Positions 6,698 through 15,187 are shown, counted from the stretch's first letter. The stretch: DNA of 15,665 nt from Candidatus Zhuqueibacterota bacterium RBG_16_48_16 (GCA_001771235.1 METF01000118.1:2770-18434), one strand, 5' to 3'. Notes: a model not told the origin generated them from the sequence alone. Translations and numbers: made by a program.

Positions 6698-9600
6698 ATG
6701 GCCAGTTATCTCGTAGAAATTTCGTCCAAAAACAACATCACCTTGAACACTACGTTTAACGGCCGCTACCAGATCCTTAGCAAGATCGGCGCCGGCGGCA
6801 TGGGTGATGTCTATTTGGTCAGCGATCAGCTCCGGGGGAAAAATGTCGTTCTCAAGCTGTTGCAGCCCCAGGTGGTCACGGCATCTTCTTCGGAAATATT
6901 GCGCAGAGAATTTACGACATTGGCGTCGCTGAGCCATCCTTACCTGGTTCGGGTGTACGACTTTGGCAAGTCGACGGAGCTGAGCCGGTATTACTATACC
7001 ATGGAGTACATCGACGGAGTCGAGTTTTTCGATGCCGTCAGCCATTGGCCCGTCGAAAAAATGCTGCCGCTGTTCGGGCAGCTTTTCCAGACATTGGACT
7101 TTATCCATTCGAACGGCATTTTTCACGGCGACATCAAGAGTGAAAACGTCCTGGTCGTCACCGGCAGCGACGGCAGGAAATCCATAAAGCTGATGGATTT
7201 CGGTCTGGCTGTGACCCACAAAGAGGTGGGCACCGATAGGTCGGGAGGGACACTCAGTTACTATGCACCTGAGCGGTTTCGCGGGGCGCCGTTGTCGGTC
7301 AGGACGGATTTGTATGCGGCAGGTGTTTTCATATACTGGGCGTGTGCCAAAAGGCCCCCTTTCGATGGCAGCGCCGAGGAGATCAAGCAGGGTCATCTTG
7401 AAAAAACAGCCCCTCCACTTGGCCGTTTATGCGCGGATTTGCCGGCGGGGTTTGAAGGATTTGTCGGCAGGTTGCTGGCCAAAGATCCTATCGAGCGTTT
7501 TGACAAAAGTTTTAAAGCGCTCGATGCCTTGATGGATGCTACGAAAACGCCGATGGATGTGGGCGCCACCATCCCTTCGCTGGTCGTCCATTCTTTTAGA
7601 AAATTGAGAGCGGAAAAGATCGATCGTATCATCGATAACATTCAATCCTACATCGGTTCTCATAAAAGTCCTGATGAGAAACCGCCGCGATTTTTCCTGC
7701 TGAGCGGCAATGAGGGCAGCGGTCACGATATGATCATCGATGAGATAAAAAATAAACTGCAGGTCGTGGATTACCAGGTTTGTGAGAGTGTTTGCTCGCC
7801 CGACATCCGCTCCGCCTTTGAGCCATTGGTAACTGCTTTTTTGCAGAATGAAGATATCGTCAAGCCGATTCATAAATTGTATAGCGAGTTTCAGTTAAAA
7901 GTCGGCCACGGCGGAGCCGAAGGCCAGAAGCAGAACGAACGCTGCCGATACTCTTTTATGGAAGATGTGGGCCAAATCGTCAAAAGGGCAGGTGAGATCA
8001 AGCCTTTCATTATTCTGCTGCGAAGCATCGAATTCGCGGATGAATCGACCCTTGAGCTTTTATATTTCCTGGCGCGGGCAATATCAAAAAACGTGGTTTT
8101 TATCGCCAGTTGTACTACGGACCAGCAGAGCCATTCGACCAGTGAGACCATAAAAAACCACACCAATTCTCTCGAATCGTACCTGGAATGGGAGATTCGT
8201 TCGCTGGACGAAGCCGAGATAGAAACGCTGAGCAGGCTGTCATTCCCCGATCCCGCCTTTCCGCAAGGACTTGCAGCGCAACTGTTGCATTATACCGGCG
8301 GCATGCCATTGATTATTGCCGACACCTTTGCCGAGCTTTACCGCCGGGGATACCTGTCGCGGTCGCAGGGCACCTGGGTATTATCCGGCAATTACGATTT
8401 ATCGCAAATTGCCTCGGGAAATGTTTTTGATTATTACGCAAAGCAGTTCAACGCCCTGCCGGAAACTGAAAGAGAGATCATGGAGGTTCTCTCTGTTTTG
8501 GGATCGGCCATTACCGTTCCGCATGTTTTTAAAATTCTCAACAAAAAGCCGACCAGTTATGTCACGGCTGTTCAGTCACTCAAAAGCAAGGGACTGGTAC
8601 TTTTTTCGAATGCCAACGACATCGACGTACTGTCCATCCGCTCGACCGGTTTTCGCAATGCCATCTATTCGCTCATAGAGGATAAAAAATGTCGGCATCT
8701 GCATAAGAACATTATCAGGCTGTTCGAAACCGATGATCGGTTCGAATTGTCCGTAGAACAGAAAGCCTTTCATTATCTTCACGGAGGTTTTCGAAAAGAG
8801 GGACTAAAGTATGCGTCGCAGGCTTTTCGCCGGCTAAAAGCGGCGCATGCGCACCGGCCGGCATTGACTATTGCCTCGCTGGCTTTTGCGTCTTGCGGCG
8901 AAGATCTACGCAGGCAGAAAAGGCTGTTTCAGCGGCGCATCGCCCAGGTCGAAGAGATCGTTGGCAATACCAAAGAGTCTCTCGACGGCCTGGTCAAAGT
9001 CGCCGGGCATTATAAAAAAGGTGTGGCTAAGGCGGCCATCTACAGGGCGATCTCTTCCATTCTGCAAAAAATGGGCGAGAGGGAAAAGGCTGGGGAGTAT
9101 TTAACGCGGGCTCTTGGGGAGATTTCACCCAAATCCAAAACAGAACGGGCGCTGGTGCTGCGTGAACAATCGTGGATGGCGTCGGTGCAGGGAGACTATC
9201 AGCAGGCCGCGCGCCTGGGGAGTGAGGCTTTAAATCAGCTCGATCCGTCAAAGCCGTCGCGTGCATTGGCGAGCGTTTTGAACAATCTCGGTGCGGCCCA
9301 CTACCTGGCTGGCAGCTATGAAAAGGTATTCGAGTGCTATAAAAAATGCGCGGATATTAGAAGAAAGCTCGCCGACCACGCCCGTTTGGCTTCGACCTTG
9401 AATAACATCGGCGCGGCCTATTTTGTCGTTGGCGACATGCCAAACGCCCTCGATGCCTGGCAGGAATGTATCGACATCAGGGAAAAGATCGGCGATGTCA
9501 GCGGACTGGCTTTGTCGCACAACAACATGGGCGTCACCCTGATGCTCAACGGCGAGTACATACGCGCCTACAATTTTTTGATAAAAAGCAAAGAGCTGCA

Positions 9601-10438
9601 AGCCCAGATCGGTAACATCAAGGGCCTGGTGGAATCGCTGGCTAATTTGGGCGAGCTGGAGTATTTGCGCGAAGATTACTCCGCTGCCTTGGAAATTCTG
9701 CAGGGCGCGCTGATCTACTCGAAACGCATAGGGACAGGCGGCTCTACCGCGGAGATCCTCTATTTGATGGCAAAAGTGTATCTATCTCTTAACTGCGTAG
9801 AGTCGGCATCAAAATCCATCAATGAATGCCTCGATCTGGCGAGATCGAACGATGTGAAATACCGCATGGGAAATTATTACGTTCTTAAACACCGGGAAGT
9901 ATTTCTAAGGTCCGGTGTCGACGATGTGGATATACTGAAGCAAGTGGAAATCATCCAGGCATCGGAAAAGGATCCGCTGCTGGAAATCGAGATGGGTCTT
10001 GAAAAAGTATTTACCGCGCTGGCGCTGAAAAAAGTTGCGGAAGCGGTTGCCATAATAAATAAAATCGAGCCGGTCATCAGAAAGGGCACTTATAATTGGC
10101 ATCTCGTTCAATTGCTGCTTTTTAAGGCCCAGGTTCTGTTGATGAACAGGGCAGACCAGGCCCTCATCGAAGAGGCGCTCAAAGAGGCGGAAAAATGCGC
10201 AACGGACATGGGACTTTTTTTGCGTCTCAAAGACATCTATTTGATGAGAGGAAAGATGGCGCGACTTAAAGGTGATATTAAGACGGCATTTCAATACTAT
10301 CGCGTGGCGTATCAACATTTGAAAGCTATTTTGGTGACGATTAAGCAAAACGAGTACAAGAAATCCATAGTGACCGCGCTGGAAAACAGGGAACTGTTAG
10401 CGGAAATCAGGTACGTACAAAATCAACTGATAATGTGA
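6698..10438 (+). CDS. Ser/Thr protein kinase fused to a degenerate STAND/AAA ATPase module and TPR repeats
   Basis: A 1246-residue soluble signalling protein. Kinase domain (about 22-285): glycine loop GAGGMGDV (31-38), Lys53, Glu71, catalytic loop HGDIKSEN (H143, D145, N150), DFG with D167, APE at 190-192, D204. Gly replaces Arg before the catalytic Asp, so it is a non-RD kinase. Next comes an AAA_16/PknK-like region (about 300-560). Where Walker A should be it reads SGNEGSGHD (336-344), lacking the Lys and Ser/Thr; where Walker B should be it reads IILLRSIEFAD (438-448), with R-S in place of the acidic pair. A winged-helix-like part follows (about 575-680), then at least four clear 40-residue TPR units (856-1015) and more helical repeats to the end. 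Start ATG 6698 has CGGGA upstream; a GTG at 6668 in frame would overlap the binding-protein gene. Its stop overlaps or lies just before the histidine kinase start. Substrates unknown. Confidence 0.93.
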   Translation: MASYLVEISSKNNITLNTTFNGRYQILSKIGAGGMGDVYLVSDQLRGKNVVLKLLQPQVVTASSSEILRREFTTLASLSHPYLVRVYDFGKSTELSRYYYTMEYIDGVEFFDAVSHWPVEKMLPLFGQLFQTLDFIHSNGIFHGDIKSENVLVVTGSDGRKSIKLMDFGLAVTHKEVGTDRSGGTLSYYAPERFRGAPLSVRTDLYAAGVFIYWACAKRPPFDGSAEEIKQGHLEKTAPPLGRLCADLPAGFEGFVGRLLAKDPIERFDKSFKALDALMDATKTPMDVGATIPSLVVHSFRKLRAEKIDRIIDNIQSYIGSHKSPDEKPPRFFLLSGNEGSGHDMIIDEIKNKLQVVDYQVCESVCSPDIRSAFEPLVTAFLQNEDIVKPIHKLYSEFQLKVGHGGAEGQKQNERCRYSFMEDVGQIVKRAGEIKPFIILLRSIEFADESTLELLYFLARAISKNVVFIASCTTDQQSHSTSETIKNHTNSLESYLEWEIRSLDEAEIETLSRLSFPDPAFPQGLAAQLLHYTGGMPLIIADTFAELYRRGYLSRSQGTWVLSGNYDLSQIASGNVFDYYAKQFNALPETEREIMEVLSVLGSAITVPHVFKILNKKPTSYVTAVQSLKSKGLVLFSNANDIDVLSIRSTGFRNAIYSLIEDKKCRHLHKNIIRLFETDDRFELSVEQKAFHYLHGGFRKEGLKYASQAFRRLKAAHAHRPALTIASLAFASCGEDLRRQKRLFQRRIAQVEEIVGNTKESLDGLVKVAGHYKKGVAKAAIYRAISSILQKMGEREKAGEYLTRALGEISPKSKTERALVLREQSWMASVQGDYQQAARLGSEALNQLDPSKPSRALASVLNNLGAAHYLAGSYEKVFECYKKCADIRRKLADHARLASTLNNIGAAYFVVGDMPNALDAWQECIDIREKIGDVSGLALSHNNMGVTLMLNGEYIRAYNFLIKSKELQAQIGNIKGLVESLANLGELEYLREDYSAALEILQGALIYSKRIGTGGSTAEILYLMAKVYLSLNCVESASKSINECLDLARSNDVKYRMGNYYVLKHREVFLRSGVDDVDILKQVEIIQASEKDPLLEIEMGLEKVFTALALKKVAEAVAIINKIEPVIRKGTYNWHLVQLLLFKAQVLLMNRADQALIEEALKEAEKCATDMGLFLRLKDIYLMRGKMARLKGDIKTAFQYYRVAYQHLKAILVTIKQNEYKKSIVTALENRELLAEIRYVQNQLIM

Positions 10439-10478
10439 TAGACGATTTAGTGTTAGAGGATAAACGAGCGGATCGCAC

Positions 10479-10484
10479 AGGAGG
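10479..10484 (+). promoter_or_regulatory. Strong ribosome binding site AGGAGG deciding the histidine kinase start
   Basis: AGGAGG lies four bases before ATG 10489. This is the best Shine-Dalgarno match in the window and favours 10489 over the GTG at 10435, which overlaps the stop of the Ser/Thr kinase gene as GTGA but has no such site. Confidence 0.65.
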
Positions 10485-10488
10485 AAAC

Positions 10489-11907
10489 ATGTTGGATGTA
10501 GACGACACACTGACGAACAACAATGCGAATGGACATGATGTCGAGACCGAGGACTGGCTAAATGTATTTGCAGAATTGGATAAAGATTTCGAGGAAATTG
10601 ATAAAGAAATCGAGGCCAAAGAAGTAGACCATAGCATAGGCGATTGGGAATTCATCTCACAGTTATTGGAAACGTTTAACCTGATGAACTCCTCTTTGAA
10701 TTTGACGGCGGTGTTGGAGCACGTCATCGACGCGGCCATATCCGTCATCCAGGCGGAAAGAGGATTTTTAATGCTGATGAATTCCGAAGGGGGATTGGAG
10801 TTTACAATCGCACGCGACTCGAACAAGAACAGCCTGACGGATAGAGAATTTCAGCTTAGCAACACCTTTTTACAGCAGGCCGTCAACGAGAAACGAATTG
10901 CTTACATCGAAGACGCCCTGACGGATCGGAATTATTTACCGACCCAAAGTGTGCAAAGCTTGAAATTACGCAGTATTCTTTGTTGTCCGATGCTTGCCAA
11001 AGGTGATATCATAGGCGTCATTTATGCGGACAGCCCAAAACCGCTCATCGGCCGGTCAAAAGTCAAGAGCCAGCTTTTCCAAATCTTTGCGGATCAGGCG
11101 GCAGTAGCTATTAGAAATGCACAGTTATATCAGCGGCTAAAGAATTCTTTTGACAAGTTGCAGAACGCGCACGAGAGCCTGATATTTGCCGAGAAAATGG
11201 CAGCCAGGGGTAAGATGGCCGCTCGTATCGGCCATGAATTGAATAACCTGCTTGCCGGAATATACGGCAACCTCGAGCTTTCGATAAAATGCCTGGAAGA
11301 GGAGAAGCCACAATCCGAAGGACTGTACCGTTTGCGCAAAGTGGCAGGATTGCTGGAGAATATCTCGAGATTTTCGCAGGGGCTCATGTCCAATTCCCAC
11401 ATCGAGACGAGGCTGGTGAAGACCAATTTGAACGATCTCATTCAGGAGTTTCTCGATTTCAGCAAGCCGGTTTACCAAAAAACAGGGGCGACCTTTGAGG
11501 AAGCCTTTGATCCGAATTTGCCCGACATCGAGATTGACAAAGGCCAAATTCACCAAATCTTGTACAACCTGGTGACAAACGCCATCGAAGTAAAACCTAA
11601 TACACACGTAACGATAACGACGAAATACATTTCGGCCCACAGGCACATCCTGATAAAAGTATCCGATACGGGGCCGGGCATAGATTCCGAAAAGCTCAAG
11701 CAAATATTCAAGCCTTTGTTTACCGAAAAAGCAGGCGGCCACGGCTACGGTCTCAGTATCTGTCAGGAAATTGCCAAGAAACATGGCGGCAGAATTTTTG
11801 TAAGCAGCAAGGTGGGGTTTGGCACCGAGTTTACCGTGGTTTTTCCGGTTTTCGACAAAAGCAAAAAAGAAAATCCAGGAACTGTTTTAAAGAAGACAAT
11901 GGACTGA
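10489..11907 (+). CDS. Soluble GAF-domain sensor histidine kinase
   Basis: A 472-residue cytoplasmic two-component kinase with no membrane segment. Residues 1-50 are acidic and low in complexity. A GAF domain spans about 70-212 (LNLTAVLEHVID, AERGFLMLM, LRSILCCPML, GVIYADSP, FADQAAVAIRNAQLY); it would bind a small molecule or sense redox state (Cys165-Cys166 are adjacent). A helical linker leads to the HisKA H-box GKMAARIGHELNNLLAGIYG with the phosphoacceptor at H249; Glu and NN after it place it with NtrB-like kinases. The ATP-binding domain has the N-box HQILYNLVTNAIE (355-367), G1 DTGPGI (393-398), F-box IFKPLFT and G2 GGHGYGLSI (416-424). There is no receiver domain and no response regulator gene in the window. 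It directly follows the Ser/Thr kinase gene, and an alternative GTG at 10435 would give a GTGA overlap, so the two proteins are very likely made together. Confidence 0.93.
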   Translation: MLDVDDTLTNNNANGHDVETEDWLNVFAELDKDFEEIDKEIEAKEVDHSIGDWEFISQLLETFNLMNSSLNLTAVLEHVIDAAISVIQAERGFLMLMNSEGGLEFTIARDSNKNSLTDREFQLSNTFLQQAVNEKRIAYIEDALTDRNYLPTQSVQSLKLRSILCCPMLAKGDIIGVIYADSPKPLIGRSKVKSQLFQIFADQAAVAIRNAQLYQRLKNSFDKLQNAHESLIFAEKMAARGKMAARIGHELNNLLAGIYGNLELSIKCLEEEKPQSEGLYRLRKVAGLLENISRFSQGLMSNSHIETRLVKTNLNDLIQEFLDFSKPVYQKTGATFEEAFDPNLPDIEIDKGQIHQILYNLVTNAIEVKPNTHVTITTKYISAHRHILIKVSDTGPGIDSEKLKQIFKPLFTEKAGGHGYGLSICQEIAKKHGGRIFVSSKVGFGTEFTVVFPVFDKSKKENPGTVLKKTMD

Positions 11908-11925
11908 AAAGCCAGAGGCAACCAG

Positions 11926-11942
11926 GCTATCTGCGGGATAGC
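11926..11942 (+). terminator. Small hairpin after the histidine kinase gene
   Basis: GCTATC-TGCGG-GATAGC forms a six-base stem 18 bases past the stop. There is no T-run after it, so it is not a standard intrinsic terminator. The much larger hairpin of the repeat element directly downstream may be the real transcription barrier. Confidence 0.25.
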
Positions 11943-12102
11943 TTAGGACTACAACGGAATTTTGGTTGTCATTCAGGAGGAATCTTTGTTGTTATCGGCA
12001 CATTGCTCTGAATCAATAAGATTCCTTCTGAATGACACTCTCTCTTTATTGAATGGAATTGATAATATGTTATTCGACTTGTAACTTTCGTTGTAGCCCT
12101 AG
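11943..12102. repeat. MITE-like inverted-repeat element, copy 3 of 3
   Basis: The left end TTAGGACTACAACGGAA (11943-11959) matches the reverse complement of the right end (12086-12102, CTAGGGCTACAACGAAA) at 14 of 17 positions. Inside is a second inverted pair, GTCATTCAGGAGGAATCTT (11968-11986) against AAGATTCCTTCTGAATGAC (12018-12036), 18 of 19 matching. This inner pair is related to, but not the same as, the CATTCTGAG-type pair in copy 2. The element fills the space between two convergent genes, and its right end contains the stop codon of the minus-strand gene. Its folded form could serve as a two-way terminator. Confidence 0.82.
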
Positions 12103-15047
12103 TTTTTGAGAGGTTTAAAAGAAATAAACCACTCAAAGGAATCTTCATTATGGCGCCACGCTTTGGCGCAGCCGAAGGAGAGAGTGGATTCCAGGTTGAA
12201 CCAGTGTCGGAAATTAAAATTGATCTGCATGCCCGTGTTGATCCAGGCTCTGTCGAATGTGAGGCCGGTGACGAGTCCCTGGCTGAATATTGAAGCATCG
12301 GCGTGGCTCAAAAAGTGTGAGCCCCAAAAGATATTTTTGAAACGCAGCGGGGGGAGCTTTTCCTCGATTCCGATTTTAATGAAATTTTCTGCCGGCTCCG
12401 CATAGATGGGCAGGCCGGGGTAGCGCAGCACTTTGCGATATTGTTGCACCGGCTCATTTTCCAATAAACGATTGGCGAAACCGCCAAAATAATACTTGCC
12501 CACAGGCATGCCGCCGTTGGTGTAGCTCGTCCCTGCGGCTATTTGGAAAACAAACACATTGTGCGGAAAGAGGACGGTGCTGTACCGCTCGATGGCAAAG
12601 TGCAGGTTGCCGAGGTGAATAAAGTTTTGCGGATTGATGTGCGCTGTTGCCAATGTGACCCACCATTTCAGGCCGTCTTCGTAATCCACGCTGCCGATGG
12701 AACGTCGCAAATCTGTCGATTCCAGTGTGCTCTCAAAGATTAAAAAGTCCGGGTACTCGACAGGCGTGGTGTTGTCGTTTATTTCCTCGACGCCAAGATA
12801 AGCCGACAGCTCGTTTCTTTGCTCTATCTTGTGAGGCAAGTCGTACATCCAGTATTTCAGATAATTCACCGAAATCCTGCTATAGGGCGAGCTCTTTTTC
12901 CGTGAATTGAAAAGATCGTAAAAACTCGATGAATTGTGCTGAATTGCCATTCCCAGGTACTTTTTATATTCGTAATGAAAATTCAAATGATAGCGGGGCA
13001 TGTAATCGCTCACGGGCCTGGGGGAAATTCCGAATTCAAAACGGATGTCATGGGTGAGAAGCGGATCGCCCAAATGGCCGTAATAGCCGGCGACCAGTTG
13101 ATCCTGGAATCCACTGATCACCGGGATAAGAGACTGGATTTTTATCTCTTTCAGGCCTCGATATGTCGACGTGTCATAAACTGTCGGTGGATCGTCATTA
13201 TCATAAGCCACTTGCCAATTTTGGAGGTCTTTTTCTTTTTCAAACAGGGTGTTGCCATAGTATGTAATAGCGGGCAAGTAGCTGGCGTCTTTGTCGGGAA
13301 TAATGGTCGGGATGAATCCTTCCGAAGTAAACTCAAAGACAAAGAGGCTGTCGGATTTTAGTTTTAGGGGATGAAAAAATCCCCTGATGGTATGGCTTAT
13401 GGCATGAACACTTTTGCTGTCGAGATCGAAACGGTAAATGTTGGAGACACCATTGACATAGGCATTCCAGTACAATCGTTGATTGTCCTGGCTCCAGGAG
13501 GGATGTTCCGGATTGCCCTGGTCGGAAACACTCACGTATTCGAATTCTCTTTCCGATTTAAGGCTGTCGGCATTGATGATAATAATCCGCTGACTGCCAT
13601 CGGATGAATGCATAGTTCCTGCCAGCCATTTTCCGGATGGACTCACCGACAGGTGCTGCAGCGTGATGCCAAAGGGCAGTTTTGCCGTGGTTTTGAACTC
13701 AAGGTAGGGGAACTCGGAATATACGATAACCACCTGTCCCTGCGTATGGTGAATGCCCCAAAGCTCGCGTTTTGCGGCACAGGTGGTCAGGTCACCCACG
13801 CGTATGTTCTCAAAGAGCTTTCGCTTGATTTTCGTATGCGGATCGAAAACCCACAAGTCCCGGTGAAAGAGGTTGTTGTTGGTTGTGTAAAATACCAGGC
13901 CGGCGTCAGGGTCAATGGCGGTAGCCGCTACCTGAACCAGACGCGGTGTCGGCAGGGTCGCGATGTTTTCCAGACGACGAGTCAGCAGCCTCAGCGCTTT
14001 GACATTTGCCAGCTCGTGTGGAGCGTGACTGCCGAAATAGATAATGTCACCGGTGGAATTGAGCATGGGGCGAGTGACCCAGCCTAACGCCGTTGTCGAA
14101 AGTGAGCGAGAATAGGTTTTCGCAGACTGGCTCAACCTTTCAATATTCTGTAGTTGAAATAGCTTTTCCGTTTGAATGAAAATTCTCCAGGCCTCATCCA
14201 GGGTAATTCCGAATATCTCTTTAAATTTTTTGTCATATCTATCAAAACCCCACGTTTTGCTTTTTCTGTACCAATCGATAAATCTCTCGGCTCCAAATTC
14301 ACAAGAGAGAAAGGCGCCAAATCGCGCACCGTAAAGATAGAACTGCATTTGCAATAAAAAGGAATTGGGTGCAACTGTCGTTTCCAACTCTTTTCTTAAT
14401 GCCAGGCTTTTTCCTTCATAAACGATCGAGCGGAAAAACATTTCATCAAAACTGCCTTGCAGCCGGCCAAATCCGCCATTGAGCCAGGTTTCAATGAACA
14501 TAGCAATGGATTCCTGGTGCCAATCGGGACTGTACCTGTCAAAGTTTGTCAGGATGCTGTAAAAAACCGATAATGGGTTGTCCTGCTCGGGAGGTACTTT
14601 TGAAAAAAAAGTGCGCGCAAGGGATTCCGGCTTTGAGACGCAATCGCCGATGATGATGTGAACCAGCTCGTGGGAGATCAGCCATTGCAGCCGTTCGTTA
14701 AAAGGGATATTTTCATAATCGAGCTCGAGAGGAGAGATGCCCAGCCGGATAAAGTTGTAAGGAACACTTGTGGTACCTGCAGCGCCGAAATCGTCGTAAT
14801 CATTCGTGAAAATAATAATCTTTTCGGACGGCGTATACTTGAATATCTCCATCAGCACGGCGAGTGTACGTTCGGCTGAATTGATGATATGGGGAATCAA
14901 AAATTCGTGCGACTCCCAGTAAACCACCTTAAAATGACTGCTTTCCTGTTCAAGCCGTTGAGACGGGACATCGGAGGAAAATGAGGATGATTGAGCAAGA
15001 AGAACACATAGAAAGAGAACGAATCTTGTGGGGATTATTGGCCGCAT
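12099..15047 (-). CDS. Secreted metallopeptidase-like / TolB-type propeller / outer-membrane beta-barrel fusion protein
   Basis: A 982-residue exported protein. Residues 1-25 form a signal peptide (hydrophobic FVLFLCVLLAQSSSFSS). Residues 35-300 resemble the peptidase MA-like gluzincins: the zinc motif HELVH (126-130, with Glu127 as catalytic base) in LQWLISHELVHII, and a downstream WHQESIAMFIE in which Glu179 is the likely third ligand. Residues about 320-600 carry WD40/PD40-like (TolB) blades, clearest in LSVSPSGKWLAGT (466-478) and HPSWSQDNQRLYWNA with IYRFDLDS (515-544). From about 645 to the end alternating aromatic strands (HDIRFEFGISP, YHLNFHYEY, FEWFISFK) suggest a beta-barrel. This architecture is known to me from FCB-group genomes without a defined role; surface proteolysis or envelope assembly is inference. 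ATG 15047 directly follows an in-frame TAG and has no clear ribosome binding site. It is convergent with the histidine kinase gene. Confidence 0.88.
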   Translation of the reverse strand: MRPIIPTRFVLFLCVLLAQSSSFSSDVPSQRLEQESSHFKVVYWESHEFLIPHIINSAERTLAVLMEIFKYTPSEKIIIFTNDYDDFGAAGTTSVPYNFIRLGISPLELDYENIPFNERLQWLISHELVHIIIGDCVSKPESLARTFFSKVPPEQDNPLSVFYSILTNFDRYSPDWHQESIAMFIETWLNGGFGRLQGSFDEMFFRSIVYEGKSLALRKELETTVAPNSFLLQMQFYLYGARFGAFLSCEFGAERFIDWYRKSKTWGFDRYDKKFKEIFGITLDEAWRIFIQTEKLFQLQNIERLSQSAKTYSRSLSTTALGWVTRPMLNSTGDIIYFGSHAPHELANVKALRLLTRRLENIATLPTPRLVQVAATAIDPDAGLVFYTTNNNLFHRDLWVFDPHTKIKRKLFENIRVGDLTTCAAKRELWGIHHTQGQVVIVYSEFPYLEFKTTAKLPFGITLQHLSVSPSGKWLAGTMHSSDGSQRIIIINADSLKSEREFEYVSVSDQGNPEHPSWSQDNQRLYWNAYVNGVSNIYRFDLDSKSVHAISHTIRGFFHPLKLKSDSLFVFEFTSEGFIPTIIPDKDASYLPAITYYGNTLFEKEKDLQNWQVAYDNDDPPTVYDTSTYRGLKEIKIQSLIPVISGFQDQLVAGYYGHLGDPLLTHDIRFEFGISPRPVSDYMPRYHLNFHYEYKKYLGMAIQHNSSSFYDLFNSRKKSSPYSRISVNYLKYWMYDLPHKIEQRNELSAYLGVEEINDNTTPVEYPDFLIFESTLESTDLRRSIGSVDYEDGLKWWVTLATAHINPQNFIHLGNLHFAIERYSTVLFPHNVFVFQIAAGTSYTNGGMPVGKYYFGGFANRLLENEPVQQYRKVLRYPGLPIYAEPAENFIKIGIEEKLPPLRFKNIFWGSHFLSHADASIFSQGLVTGLTFDRAWINTGMQINFNFRHWFNLESTLSFGCAKAWRHNEDSFEWFISFKPLKN

Positions 15048-15109
15048 ATACTACAAAGATGGTCTGAATAAAAAATCTTGTGATGGAGAATAGGGCGAGT
15101 GCTTTTGGG

Positions 15110-15143
15110 AAAAAACATGGGGTCTTCCGAAGAAGACCCCATG
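15110..15143 (-). terminator. Strong intrinsic terminator with UUCG loop (minus strand)
   Basis: On the minus strand, CATGGGGTCTTC, loop TTCG, GAAGACCCCATG forms a perfect 12-base stem (15116-15143), followed immediately by TTTTTT (15110-15115). The loop closed by C and G is the extra-stable cUUCGg tetraloop. It ends transcription coming from the tandem-repeat gene and insulates the 982-residue gene, which would therefore have its own promoter. Confidence 0.93.
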
Positions 15144-15187
15144 CCAACCTCAACACCCACGCGTCTGTCAAGGAAGGTCACCAAGCT

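Noticed and set aside
6650..7396. 248-codon minus-strand frame opposite the kinase domain
   Set aside because: It lies entirely antisense to a well-supported kinase gene and has no recognisable domain; a shadow caused by codon bias.
14950..15171. 73-codon minus-strand frame with hydrophobic stretches
   Set aside because: It runs through the intrinsic terminator and then overlaps the signal-peptide region of the 982-residue gene in another frame.
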